A stretch of DNA of 64,000 nucleotides from Burkholderia pyrrocinia (GTDB taxonomy: Bacteria > Pseudomonadota > Gammaproteobacteria > Burkholderiales > Burkholderiaceae), in the NCBI RefSeq assembly GCF_022809715.1, contig NZ_CP094461.1:310001-374000 (forward strand). Direction: 5' to 3'. Positions 56,027 through 64,000 of the stretch are shown one piece after another. The position numbers and the translations under genes are program-made. Every line of letters begins with the position of its first letter. Positions within the stretch are counted from its first letter, which is position 1. Under the pieces are notes generated by a model. It was not told the origin of the DNA and searched no databases. It worked only from the letters and a program-made list of their open reading frames with translations.

Positions 56027-56554
56027 TCAAATAGTGCGTGAAAGATCGGGGTGATCGGCAATCGCACGATACTGGCCGGCATGGAACACCAGCGGTGCCT
56101 TGCCGAACGCGTCGAACTGCTCGATCTGGCCGATGAAGAGCAGGTGATCGCCGCCTTCGTAATGGCCGACGTTGCGGCACACGAAGCGCGCGCTCGCACC
56201 GTCGAGGCAGGGCACGCCGCCGCTGTCCGAATCCACGTGAAGCACGCCGTCGAACTTGTCGGCACTGGGCGTCGCGAAGCGGCGCGACAGGTCGATCTGG
56301 TCGTGCGCGAGGATGTTGATCGCGAAGTGGGTGGCCGCGACGAAATCGGGCCGGCTCGGCGCGACCTTGCGAAGGCTCCACAGCACGAGCGGCGGATCCA
56401 GCGACAGCGACGAGAACGAGTTGGCGGTGAGGCCCACCTTGCGTCCGTCGGCCGCGCACGTGGTGATCACGGTGACGCCGGTCGGGAACTGCCCGAACGC
56501 GGCACGCAATTGCATCGGGTCGACGGTTGGGCTGCAGGTAACGGTCGTTTCCAT
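56027..56554 (-). CDS. Flavin reductase of the monooxygenase (StyB/IifD-like)
   Basis: 175 residues of the HpaC/StyB flavin reductase family: FGQFPTGVTVITTCAADGRKVGLTANSFSSLSLDPPLVLWSLRKVAPSRPDFVAATHFAINILAHDQIDLSRRFA and the GGDHLLFIGQIEQF end. It supplies reduced FAD to the oxygenase whose stop is five bases upstream of its ATG. Position and family match IifD of the Acinetobacter indole cluster. Confidence 0.92.
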   Translation of the reverse strand: METTVTCSPTVDPMQLRAAFGQFPTGVTVITTCAADGRKVGLTANSFSSLSLDPPLVLWSLRKVAPSRPDFVAATHFAINILAHDQIDLSRRFATPSADKFDGVLHVDSDSGGVPCLDGASARFVCRNVGHYEGGDHLLFIGQIEQFDAFGKAPLVFHAGQYRAIADHPDLSRTI

Positions 56555-56559
56555 GTCGG

Positions 56560-57798
56560 TTACTCCGAACGGGTACTGTGTTCGCGGATCAGCGCCGCGC
56601 ACGCCGACGGCTCGAACCACCACGGCGAGAACCGGCGCGGATCGTCGAAGCCGTCGACGATCGCCGCGGCGAGCGACGGCAACTGGCCGGCCGCGCCGAG
56701 CAGTTCGAGAATGTGCGGCGGCGGCGGCGTGAGCAGCGAGTTGGTCCAGCGCACGACATGCTGTGCGTAGGCCCAGTAGCCTTCGAACGTCTGCTGCATC
56801 CAGTCCTCGCCGAACGGCGCGGCATCGCGCGCGACGATCGCGTCGAAATAGGCGTTCGCGCATTTCGCGGCGTTGTTCGATCCCTGGCCCGTGATCGGAT
56901 CGTTGACCACCACCGCATCGGCCATCCCGAACACGGTGCGGCCCGACGGCAGCCGGAAGAACGGCTTGCGCACCGTCGGCGTAAAGCGCCCGGACAGCGT
57001 GCCGTTCGGATCGGTCAGCTCGACGTCGCGGCAGCGCTCGAATTCCCACGGCACATACTGCTGCAGGAACGACAGGCTTCGATCGAGGTGCTGCTCGGGT
57101 GTCTTCACGTCGGCCCAGCAGTCGAGCGGGCCGCCCGGAATGCCTTCGAACACCATGATCTCGCACGGGCCCGTCGTGGTCAGCGCGGGGAACACGAAGT
57201 ACTCGCCGATGCCGGGCAGCAGGTTGAAGCGCACGCGCGAATACGGCTGGCTCGGCGTCATCCCTTTCACGTAGGTGAGGGCGAGCGCGCGTTGCGGGCG
57301 GTCGAACGTGCTGCGTGCGTCGTCGCGGCCGAGCAGGTTGACGATCTCGCCCTTGCCGGCCGCGAGCAGCACGAGATCGTGGCTGCGCGCCAGTTCCTCG
57401 AGTTCGGGCACGCCGACGTCGCAGATGCGCACCTCCGCGCCGCGGCGCCGAATGCCGTCGAGCCAGTCGGCCATCTTCACGCGCTGGTCGACGGACTGCG
57501 CATAGCGGGTCAGCCGCGACGACCACTCGATCGCCTTGCGGCCGTTGCCGTTCGGGTGCGGCACCGCGATGCCGATGCCCTCGACGGACGGGCACGCTTC
57601 CTCCCAGGCATTCAGGCCGAGATCGCGCTCGATCTGCAGCGCCGTATGGAACATGCACTGGCTCGACATGACCTTGCCGGTGCGGATCTGCTCCGCGTCG
57701 CGATTGGTCGCGAGCGTGACGTGATAGCCCTGGTCGAGCAGGGCGAAGGCGAGTTGCAGGCCGGACTGGCCGGCGCCGACGATAGCGATGCGTCTCAT
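56560..57798 (-). CDS. StyA-like group E flavoprotein monooxygenase, probable indole monooxygenase (IifC-like)
   Basis: 412 residues. FAD-binding GAGQSGLQLAFALLDQGYHVTLAT at the N-terminus and the substrate domain with MADAVVVNDPITGQGSNNAAKCANAYFDAI. Fingerprint residues distinguish styrene from indole enzymes; with a one-residue offset, this protein has Ser, Gln and Met at the 46/48/50 positions (SSQCMF) and Val and Ile at 73/76. These match the published indole-monooxygenase pattern rather than the styrene one; the 96 position could not be aligned. It presumably epoxidises indole, with FADH2 from the next gene. Confidence 0.88.
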   Translation of the reverse strand: MRRIAIVGAGQSGLQLAFALLDQGYHVTLATNRDAEQIRTGKVMSSQCMFHTALQIERDLGLNAWEEACPSVEGIGIAVPHPNGNGRKAIEWSSRLTRYAQSVDQRVKMADWLDGIRRRGAEVRICDVGVPELEELARSHDLVLLAAGKGEIVNLLGRDDARSTFDRPQRALALTYVKGMTPSQPYSRVRFNLLPGIGEYFVFPALTTTGPCEIMVFEGIPGGPLDCWADVKTPEQHLDRSLSFLQQYVPWEFERCRDVELTDPNGTLSGRFTPTVRKPFFRLPSGRTVFGMADAVVVNDPITGQGSNNAAKCANAYFDAIVARDAAPFGEDWMQQTFEGYWAYAQHVVRWTNSLLTPPPPHILELLGAAGQLPSLAAAIVDGFDDPRRFSPWWFEPSACAALIREHSTRSE

Positions 57799-57862
57799 GA
57801 GAATGTCCTCGGGTGGCCGGATGCCGGCCGGAATGATTGCGGGGAGCGGCGGCGGGCAGCGG

Positions 57863-58651
57863 TCATTCCGCCAGGCGCGGAATGGCCGGCACCGCCTGCT
57901 CGGGGCCCATCGCGGAATAACCGCCGTCCACCGCGTAGTCGGCGCCCGTCACGAAGCTCGCCGCGTCGCTGCACAGGAACGTCACGACCTGCGCGACCTC
58001 CGACGGATCGCCGACCCGGCCGAGCAGGTGAAACGGCGCGGCGACGCGGTCGGTCTTCGCGCGGTCGCCGTGCGTCATCTCGTCCATCACGCGCGACCAC
58101 GTCCACCCCGGCGATACCGAGTTGACGCGAATGCGGTCGGGCGCGAGATCCATCGCCATGCTGCGCGTGAGCTGGCGGATCGCCGCCTTGGACGTCGGAT
58201 ACAGCCAGCGGCCGGTTTGCGCGCACTGGGCCGAGATCGAGCTGAAGTTCACGATCGCGCCGCCGCCGCGCCGGACCATGTGCGGATGAACGGCCTTCGC
58301 CAGCATCGCCGCCGACACGACGTTCACGTCCATCGCGGCGAGCCAGTCGTTGCGGGTCGCCTGGATGCCGTTGTCGACGTAGCTGCACGCGAGGTTGACG
58401 AGCACGTCGATCGCGCCGAACCGCTCGACGATGGCCGACACCGCGCGCTCGATCGCGTGGTCGTCGGTGATGTCGATCGCGACGAACATCGCGCGTTCGC
58501 CGAGCGAATCGGCGACGCGCGCGCCGTTCTCGGTATCGAGATCGAGTATTGCGACGCACGCGCCGGCGCGGGTCAGGTCCTGCGCGACCGCGGCGCCGAT
58601 CAGCGTGGCGCCGCCGGTGACGATCGCGACTTTGCCTGCAAGGGCAGTCAT
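57863..58651 (-). CDS. SDR dehydrogenase, IifB-like (dihydrodiol dehydrogenase)
   Basis: 262 residues. TGGATLIGAAVAQDL nucleotide motif, DLDTENGA specificity segment, NLACSY, and YPTSKAAIRQLTRSMAMDLAP with catalytic Tyr and Lys. In the Acinetobacter indole pathway the SDR IifB oxidises indole-2,3-dihydrodiol. Here it lies directly upstream of the oxygenase gene (64 bases), as in that operon. Substrate is inferred from context. Confidence 0.9.
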   Translation of the reverse strand: MTALAGKVAIVTGGATLIGAAVAQDLTRAGACVAILDLDTENGARVADSLGERAMFVAIDITDDHAIERAVSAIVERFGAIDVLVNLACSYVDNGIQATRNDWLAAMDVNVVSAAMLAKAVHPHMVRRGGGAIVNFSSISAQCAQTGRWLYPTSKAAIRQLTRSMAMDLAPDRIRVNSVSPGWTWSRVMDEMTHGDRAKTDRVAAPFHLLGRVGDPSEVAQVVTFLCSDAASFVTGADYAVDGGYSAMGPEQAVPAIPRLAE

Positions 58652-58691
58652 GGGGTATCTCCCGGAATCGATGGGTGGGGGAAGGGCCGCG

Positions 58692-59939
58692 TCAATGCGC
58701 GCCCGTCGGCGGTTCGCTGTCCTGCCAGCGGCGCATCAGGCCGTTCGACGGCACGGTCTCGTCGAGCAGCTTGCGCGCCGTTTCGACGCCCGCGACCGGC
58801 AGGCCGGCCGGATCGAGCAGGCCAACCTGCACGAGCACGCTCGCCTGATCCCAATAGATGTGTTCGTGATAGAGCTTGTCGCCGCGAAATTTCACGATCG
58901 CGACGAGCGGGATCTCGACGCGCTTGCCGGTCGGCGCGACGCCCGGCAGCATCCAGTCGATCTCGGTGGTGTGCGTGAAGCAGAACAGCAGTTCGTCGAC
59001 GATCTGGCTCGCGCCGATCGTGCGCGAGATCGGCGTGATCGTGGTGTCGGGCGGGTTCGCATGCACGAAGTGATGCGTGTAGAAACGCTTGAGCTCGTCG
59101 TAGCCGACGCCGCCCGTCAGCGTCGGAATATGGTTGACGTACGGCTCGGCGACCATCGTGGCCATCGTCGCGTCGACGTTGCGCGTGTCGAACTCGTGCA
59201 GCAGATGCGCTTCCCACAGCGCGGAGAGGTCGTAGTGCGGGCCGAGCGCGGCGCGGAACGCGGCGATCGAGCGCTGATGCGCCATGGCCGCGGCGGCCTT
59301 GTCGAAATGATCGCCGCCGATGCGCGCGAACGCGTGATCGACGCCCGGATACACATACACCTCGACGCCGTCGCGCCCGGACAGCGCTTCGGTAATGCGC
59401 CGCTGCGCGTCGGGCGGGCAGAAGCGGTCCTGCGCCGCGATCTGCAGCACGAGCCGACCGCGCAGCTGCACGGCCTCGTCCAGCGCATGCTCGATGCCGA
59501 CGCCGTAATAGCTGACCGCGGCGGCCACGCCCGGCAGCCGGCAGGCGGCGAGATACGCGAGCTTGCCGCCGAGGCAGTAGCCGAGCACGCCGGCTTCGCC
59601 CGTGCATTCCGGCCGTTGCGTGAGCACGCGCAGCGCGGCGCCGATGTCCTCGACGCCCTTGTTCTCGTCGTACTCGCGGTAAAGCGCCATCGCGCGCTCG
59701 AAATCGGCAGCGGAATCGCCGAGTTCGATCCCCGGAGACTGGCGCCAGAACAGGTCGGGCACGAGCACCGCGTAGCCTTCCTCCGCGTAGTAGTCGGCGG
59801 TTGCCCGCATGGTCGCGTTCGCGCCGAAGATCTCGTGACACAGCACGATGCCCGGCCCGCTGCCGCCGGCCGGCGTACTCAGGTAGCCGCGAAACGTTCC
59901 GCCGTCCGGCGACGGAATCTCGATGTGACGTCCTTTCAT
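58692..59939 (-). CDS. Dienelactone hydrolase-SnoaL fusion (IifA-like)
   Basis: 415 residues. Residues 1-240 are an alpha/beta-hydrolase of the dienelactone hydrolase type with Cys nucleophile GYCLGGKLAYLAACRLPG, an Asp in AAQDRFCPP and the His of PGVDHAFARIGG. Residues 270-400 form an NTF2/SnoaL domain (HEFDTRNVDATMATMVAEPYVNHIPTL, IVDELLFCFTHTTEIDWMLPGV). IifA of Acinetobacter, described as a cofactor-independent oxygenase making anthranilate from 3-hydroxyindolin-2-one, occupies the same operon position. GGAGGG lies upstream of ATG 59939. First gene of the five-gene operon. Confidence 0.85.
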   Translation of the reverse strand: MKGRHIEIPSPDGGTFRGYLSTPAGGSGPGIVLCHEIFGANATMRATADYYAEEGYAVLVPDLFWRQSPGIELGDSAADFERAMALYREYDENKGVEDIGAALRVLTQRPECTGEAGVLGYCLGGKLAYLAACRLPGVAAAVSYYGVGIEHALDEAVQLRGRLVLQIAAQDRFCPPDAQRRITEALSGRDGVEVYVYPGVDHAFARIGGDHFDKAAAAMAHQRSIAAFRAALGPHYDLSALWEAHLLHEFDTRNVDATMATMVAEPYVNHIPTLTGGVGYDELKRFYTHHFVHANPPDTTITPISRTIGASQIVDELLFCFTHTTEIDWMLPGVAPTGKRVEIPLVAIVKFRGDKLYHEHIYWDQASVLVQVGLLDPAGLPVAGVETARKLLDETVPSNGLMRRWQDSEPPTGAH

Positions 59940-60093
59940 GTGTCCCTCCATGCTGTTTGTTTCCGTGACGGGCCCAGTATTGGCGGCCGAAACGCGCGCT
60001 TCTATCCGCTTTCTTCGGCCGGTATCCGCGAACTCCGGAAACCTGACGATCCGGCCGCCGCGCCCGGGCGGGCGCGCGGCTGAACCGCGGGTG

Positions 60094-60113
60094 TGTGCGG
60101 GTATGTGCGGATA
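60094..60113. promoter_or_regulatory. Tandem 10-base direct repeats, candidate AraC operator
   Basis: TGTGCGGGTA is followed immediately by TGTGCGGATA. AraC/XylS-type regulators bind such head-to-tail half-sites one helical turn apart, and the sites lie in the gap between the divergent AraC gene and the indole operon. Confidence 0.5.
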
Positions 60114-60202
60114 CGGAAGCCCCGCACAGTTTTCTACGATGCGCGAACGGTCCGGTTCTTGCGTTGGTTGCGCGGGACTTGCGGGTTCGGATGGCCGGAC
60201 TG

Positions 60203-60228
60203 TCCGGATACTCCGGGCGCTATCCGGA
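60203..60228. promoter_or_regulatory. Inverted repeat TCCGGATA-N10-TATCCGGA
   Basis: Perfect 8-base arms around ten bases, 75 bases before the AraC start codon. It may be an autoregulatory site or the leader hairpin of the regulator mRNA. Confidence 0.5.
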
Positions 60229-60303
60229 TCGTGCAGCGGGATTCCCCAATACCGGGAACGCATGCACGGCGCGAGTGCGATCGAGCATGACGGGAGAACT
60301 TCG

Positions 60304-61329
60304 ATGGCGCAAATTTCAGAAACCGGCTGGCTTGCCGACGCCGCCTGTTTCAATCACGACAACCTGATGCTGCAGTCGGACGATGTCGACGAGGTGCGCG
60401 CACGCGTCGCCGATGTGTTCAAGCCGCACCGGCTCACGCCGATCGGCGAATCGCGCGCGTTGCACAGCTGCATGCACCATGCGCGCTGGGGCAACCTGTC
60501 GCTGAACCTGCTCGATTACGGCGGCGGCGTCAGCATCGAGCCGGGGCCGCTCGAGCATTTCTTCCTGTTGCAGATTCCGCTGCGCGGCGACGCGGAGATC
60601 GAGTGCGGCTCGACGCGCTTCGTGTCGTCGCCGGGCACCGCGTCGCTGATCTCGCCGACGCTGCCGCTCAAGATGCGGTGGGGCGACGCGTGCCCGCAAG
60701 TCATCCTGCGCATCGAGCGCGAGGTGATGGAGCGCCACGCGCAGCGGCATTTCGGCGACGATCGGCGCGCACCGGTCGAATTCGAACCGGAATTCGGCCT
60801 GTCGTCACCGCAGGGGACGTGTCTGGCCCAGATGCTGCCGATCCTCGCCGGCGCGATCGCGACGGATGCGCATCCGCTGCGTCATCCGCTCGCGTTCGAG
60901 CAGCTCGAATCGACGTTGCTCAACCTGCTGCTGCACGGCCAGCCGAACAGCGCGCGCGACGGCACGCGGCACCTGCCGATGGCGCTCGCGCCGTTCTATG
61001 TGCGGCGCGTCGAGGAATACATCCGTGCGCATCTCGACGAGCCGCTGACGATCGAACGGCTCGCCGAACTCGCCGGCGTCAGCCCGAGCACGCTGTTCGC
61101 CGGCTTCCGCAATCGCCACGGGATCACGCCGATGGGCTTCGTGCGGCAGTTGCGGCTGCAGCATGTGCGCGAGGAACTGCTGGCCGACGATACGCCGGGG
61201 CTCGCGTCGGTCACCGACGTCGCGCTGAAATGGGGATTCGCGCACCTCGGGCGCTTCGCGATCGAATACAAGCGGGCGTTCGGGGAGTCGCCGTCGGCGA
61301 CGCTCAGGTTGCGGCGGGTGCGGGGGTGA
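60304..61329 (+). CDS. AraC-family regulator of the indole-type operon (IifR-like)
   Basis: 341 residues. The N-terminal 200 residues are the AraC_binding_2 sensor type seen in XylS/AntR-like activators of aromatic catabolism (HHARWGNLSLNLLDYGGGVSIEPGPLEHFFLLQIPLRGDAEI). The C-terminus has two HTHs (LTIERLAELAGVSPSTLFAGFRNRHGITPMGF and VTDVALKWGFAHLGRFAIEYKRAFGESPSATL). GGGAGAA precedes ATG 60304. Divergent from the operon, with repeats in the gap. The arrangement equals that of iifR in Acinetobacter. Confidence 0.9.
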   Translation: MAQISETGWLADAACFNHDNLMLQSDDVDEVRARVADVFKPHRLTPIGESRALHSCMHHARWGNLSLNLLDYGGGVSIEPGPLEHFFLLQIPLRGDAEIECGSTRFVSSPGTASLISPTLPLKMRWGDACPQVILRIEREVMERHAQRHFGDDRRAPVEFEPEFGLSSPQGTCLAQMLPILAGAIATDAHPLRHPLAFEQLESTLLNLLLHGQPNSARDGTRHLPMALAPFYVRRVEEYIRAHLDEPLTIERLAELAGVSPSTLFAGFRNRHGITPMGFVRQLRLQHVREELLADDTPGLASVTDVALKWGFAHLGRFAIEYKRAFGESPSATLRLRRVRG

Positions 61330-61372
61330 TGGAGGAAACGACGGGCTCGCATGCGGCGCGCCCGTCCGTCGA

Positions 61373-62389
61373 TCATCGGGCCGGTGCCGTACCGGTCGAC
61401 TCGCGCACGACGAGCTCCGGCGTACCGATCGTATGCACGGCCGCAGTCGGCTCGATGCCGTCGATCATGTCGAGCGTCAGCGCGATCGCGCGCGCGGCAA
61501 TCAATGATGTCGGGAATCGGACCGTCGTCAGCGCGGGGCGGAACTGGTGGGCGAGCTGGATATCGGTCATGCCGACGATCGAAAGGTCGGCCGGCACGCG
61601 CCGGCCAAGATCGGCCGCCGCCTGCATCGCGCCGATCGCCATCAGGTCGTTGGTCGCGAACAGCGCGGTGACGCCGGGCTTCGCGCGCAGCAGCGCGGCG
61701 GCCGCCTCGTAGCCACCCTCGATCGAATCGTGCGCGGACACGGTCGTCACCGCGTCCGGCGCATGGCCGCGAGCCGCGAGTTCGTCGGTGAAGCCGCGCA
61801 GCCGCATCGACTGCGGGCCGCCCGAACCCTTGCCGACGAGTGCGCCGAATGCGCGATGCCGCAGCCCGGACAGGTGCGCGGCAGCCAACGCGCCCGCCGC
61901 CGCGAAATCGACGGTCACGCAGGGCAGCGTGCGCGACGCGTGCACATGCTCCCACATGCACAGCACGATCGCCGCGCCATGGCGCGCGATGTCGGCAAGT
62001 TCGGCCTCGGCGAGGTCGGTGTTCATCACGATCGCGCCGGCCGCAAGCGTGCCGGCGATCCGCTCGAGGTAGTTGCGCGTGATCGCCGGGTCGTCGTCGG
62101 TGTTGGACACCAGCAGATAATGGCCGCGCTTGCGCGCCTCGCGCTCGGCGGCGAGCACGAACTCCGGATAGAACGGGTTGGTGATGTTCGACAGCATCAG
62201 CGCGAGCGTCGACGTGCGGCCTTCGGCGAGCGCACGCGCGGTGAGATTCGGTCGATAGCCGAGTTCGCGAATCGCCGCCATCACGCGTTCGACGGTCGCC
62301 GGCTTCACTTTCTGAGGATTCCGTAACACGTTCGAGACCGTCGCCGCGGTCACGTTCGCGCGTCGCGCGACTTCCGCGAGCGTCACCAT
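61373..62389 (-). CDS. LacI-family transcriptional repressor
   Basis: 338 residues. HTH at the very N-terminus (MVTLAEVARRANVTAATVSNVLRNPQKVKPATVERVMAAIRELGYRPN with the hinge) and a periplasmic-binding-like sugar domain. The start at 62389 places the HTH at residue 3, as in LacI proteins. Divergent from the sugar ABC transporter genes; a palindromic operator with central CG lies between (62566-62587), making a sugar-responsive repressor the likely role. Confidence 0.93.
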   Translation of the reverse strand: MVTLAEVARRANVTAATVSNVLRNPQKVKPATVERVMAAIRELGYRPNLTARALAEGRTSTLALMLSNITNPFYPEFVLAAEREARKRGHYLLVSNTDDDPAITRNYLERIAGTLAAGAIVMNTDLAEAELADIARHGAAIVLCMWEHVHASRTLPCVTVDFAAAGALAAAHLSGLRHRAFGALVGKGSGGPQSMRLRGFTDELAARGHAPDAVTTVSAHDSIEGGYEAAAALLRAKPGVTALFATNDLMAIGAMQAAADLGRRVPADLSIVGMTDIQLAHQFRPALTTVRFPTSLIAARAIALTLDMIDGIEPTAAVHTIGTPELVVRESTGTAPAR

Positions 62390-62533
62390 GCGCGGCCCCC
62401 GGCCGGTCGGGAAGCGTCGTGCGGGAACGGGGAAGCGTGGGTGTGTTTGCTCATATTCTGGGAGTGCGTCCCACAAGTTGCGCAGGGACAGGCGATACGC
62501 TAATTTCTCGACACATCACATGAAGGAGACAAC

Positions 62534-62605
62534 ATGGTACGGCGAACCGGGCCAATCGCGCCATCAAAATTTAAGCGTTTAAATTTTCCGATTCGACGCG
62601 CGTGA
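62534..62605 (+). CDS. Candidate 23-residue leader peptide overlapping the operator (uncertain)
   Basis: AAGGAG lies five bases before ATG 62534, a better ribosome site than many genes here. The frame encodes MVRRTGPIAPSKFKRLNF and ends at TGA 62603-62605, 19 bases before the ABC ATPase gene. Strongly basic, no known family. It may be a leader peptide coupling translation to the ATPase gene, or an accidental frame. Confidence 0.35.
   Translation: MVRRTGPIAPSKFKRLNFPIRRA
62566..62587. promoter_or_regulatory. LacI-type operator palindrome
   Basis: AAAATTTAA and TTAAATTTT arms (9 bases each, exact complements) flank GCGT, giving the central CG typical of LacI-family sites. It lies between the LacI gene and the ABC transporter operon and is the only AT-rich element in the gap. 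Confidence 0.75.
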
Positions 62606-62624
62606 TTCGGCAGAGGAGGGCGCG

Positions 62625-63779
62625 ATGACCGCCATTTCATTGAAGGACGTCTCGAAGCGCTACGGCGACCATGCGCCGGTGCTGCGCAACGTGAACCTCG
62701 AGATTGAGTCGCATGAGTTCTGCGTGTTTCTCGGCCCGTCGGGCTGCGGCAAATCCACGCTGCTGCGGATGATCGCGGGGCTCGAGGACGTGAGCGAAGG
62801 CGAGCTGCGGATCGGCGGCGCGCGCATGAACGACACGCCGCCCGCCGAGCGCGGCGTCGCGATGGTGTTCCAGAGCTATGCGCTGTTTCCGCACATGACC
62901 GTGTTCGACAACATCGGCTTCGGGTTGCGCATCGCCGGCGTGCCGAAGGACGAGATCCGCCGCCGCGTGACCGAGGCCGCGCGCGTGCTGCAGCTCGACG
63001 CGCTGCTGGAGCGCAAGCCGAAGGCGCTGTCGGGCGGCCAGCGGCAGCGCGTCGCGATCGGCCGCGCGATCGTGCGCGAGCCGCGCGTGTTCCTGTTCGA
63101 CGAGCCGCTGTCGAATCTCGACGCGACGCTGCGCGGGCAGACGCGTGTCGAGATCGCGCGCCTGCATGCACGCTTCTCGCAGTCGAGCTCCGTCTATGTG
63201 ACGCACGATCAGATCGAGGCGATGACGCTGGCCGACCGGATCGTGCTGCTGCACGCGGGCGACGACGTCGCGCGCTTCGGCAGCATCGCGCAGGCCGGTG
63301 CGCCGCTCGAGCTGTATCACCGGCCGGCCAACCGCTTCGTTGCAGGCTTCATCGGCTCGCCGCGAATGAACTTCCTGCCGGCGGCCGTCGTATCGAGCGA
63401 TGCACACGGATGCCGCCTGCGCGTCGACGGCACGGACGAGGTGCTGACGCTGCACGACCGTCCATTACCGTCCGGCATCGGCCCCGGCGCGCGCATCACG
63501 CTCGGTATCCGTCCCGAGCATCTGTCCGTCGGCCCGGCCGGCGACGCCGGGCTGCCCGCGATCGTGCGCGATGTCGCGCTGGTCGAGCAACTGGGCGAGG
63601 CCGCCTACGTGCATCTCGATCACCCTGGCGGCGTGCCGCTGCTCGCGAAGCTGCCGGGGCAGGCCGCGCTGCGGCGCGGCGAGCGCCATGCGTTCAGCGT
63701 GCCGCCGTCGTGCTGCCACCTGTTCGACGAGGCCGGCATCGCGGTGCCCGCCGTTCGTGCCGAGGCGGAATTCGCGTAG
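62625..63779 (+). CDS. Sugar ABC transporter ATP-binding protein (UgpC/MalK family)
   Basis: 384 residues. Walker A GPSGCGKSTLLRMIAGLED, Q-loop VFQSYALFPHMTV, signature LSGGQRQRVAIGRAIV, Walker B RVFLFDEPLSNLDATLR, H-loop VYVTHDQIEAMTLADRIVLL, then a C-terminal TOBE domain. Such ATPases energise uptake of sugars, polyols or glycerol phosphate. GGAGG lies upstream of ATG 62625. First gene of the operon whose solute-binding protein follows by 63 bases. Confidence 0.95.
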   Translation: MTAISLKDVSKRYGDHAPVLRNVNLEIESHEFCVFLGPSGCGKSTLLRMIAGLEDVSEGELRIGGARMNDTPPAERGVAMVFQSYALFPHMTVFDNIGFGLRIAGVPKDEIRRRVTEAARVLQLDALLERKPKALSGGQRQRVAIGRAIVREPRVFLFDEPLSNLDATLRGQTRVEIARLHARFSQSSSVYVTHDQIEAMTLADRIVLLHAGDDVARFGSIAQAGAPLELYHRPANRFVAGFIGSPRMNFLPAAVVSSDAHGCRLRVDGTDEVLTLHDRPLPSGIGPGARITLGIRPEHLSVGPAGDAGLPAIVRDVALVEQLGEAAYVHLDHPGGVPLLAKLPGQAALRRGERHAFSVPPSCCHLFDEAGIAVPAVRAEAEFA

Positions 63780-63842
63780 CGGCGCGGCGCCGATCCGCCG
63801 CGCGCGACGCGGCATCCATCACACCAATACCAGGAGACAACG

Positions 63843-64000
63843 ATGAGACTTCGTGCGAGCCAACTGCTGCTTGCCCTGACGACCGCCGCCGCACTGGCGG
63901 CAGGGGCCGCCGACGCGGGTACGCTCAAGGTGAACGTAGCCTCGCGTGGCAACCAGCGCGCGACGTGGCAAGCGGTGTTCGACCAGTTCCGCAAGGCGAA
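63843..64000 (+). CDS. Sugar ABC solute-binding protein, N-terminal part
   Basis: The frame runs off the window. It begins MRLRASQLLLALTTAAALAAG, a Sec signal peptide, followed by TLKVNVASRGNQRATWQAVFDQFRKA, the first strand and helix of family 1 solute-binding proteins (MalE/UgpB type). AGGAGACAACG precedes the ATG. The partner of the ATPase just upstream. Confidence 0.9.
   Translation, partial: MRLRASQLLLALTTAAALAAGAADAGTLKVNVASRGNQRATWQAVFDQFRKA

Overview
The window is high-GC, densely coded DNA of a betaproteobacterium, most likely a Burkholderia (cepacia-complex type). The indicators are codon usage, a LuxR-box-driven aidA gene (a known quorum-sensing target in Burkholderia cenocepacia), a complete Tad/Flp pilus locus, and many AraC, LysR, MarR, LacI and MerR regulators with catabolic genes. 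This pattern suits a secondary chromosome or megaplasmid-like replicon. The species is inferred, not proven. No tRNA, rRNA, CRISPR array, transposase or integrase was seen.

Layout. 0-5.5 kb: the end of a tripartite RND efflux operon and a Fur-like regulator. 5.5-14.3 kb: mixed accessory genes, namely an AraC regulator, an XRE-cupin regulator, a MerR-HEAT/HEAT pair with a textbook MerR operator, an AT-richer stretch of orphan genes (about 10.1-12.3 kb), a YdeI-family protein and rdgC. 14.6-26 kb: small redox genes (NmrA-like, SDR, flavodoxin-like, aldo/keto reductase, FAD monooxygenase) interleaved with MarR, AraC and LysR regulators, plus a DUF4382 lipoprotein and a 53-residue lipoprotein gene. 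26.4-29.6 kb: a receiver/degenerate HD-GYP protein and an MHYT histidine kinase. 29.7-31.4 kb: a quorum-sensing-type promoter drives aidA and a second aidA paralogue; the paralogue is separated from an in-frame LecB-type lectin domain by a single TAG codon. 31.6-35.7 kb: a four-gene glycosylation operon of gtr type. 36.7-49.7 kb: a Tad pilus locus with three Flp pilins and an upstream sigma-54-like promoter.

50.7-54.9 kb: a periplasmic (Tat) molybdenum hydroxylase with a 2Fe-2S subunit and a diheme cytochrome c. 55.0-61.3 kb: a five-gene operon with a divergent AraC regulator that closely matches the Acinetobacter iif indole-to-anthranilate pathway (two-component flavin monooxygenase, SDR, alpha/beta-hydrolase-SnoaL fusion) plus an outer-membrane channel. 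61.4-64 kb: a LacI regulator with an operator palindrome and the start of a sugar ABC transporter.

The most unusual items are the AidA-TAG-lectin reading frame, the MerR-HEAT operon, the catalytically degraded HD-GYP protein, and the indole cluster with its repeat-rich regulatory region.
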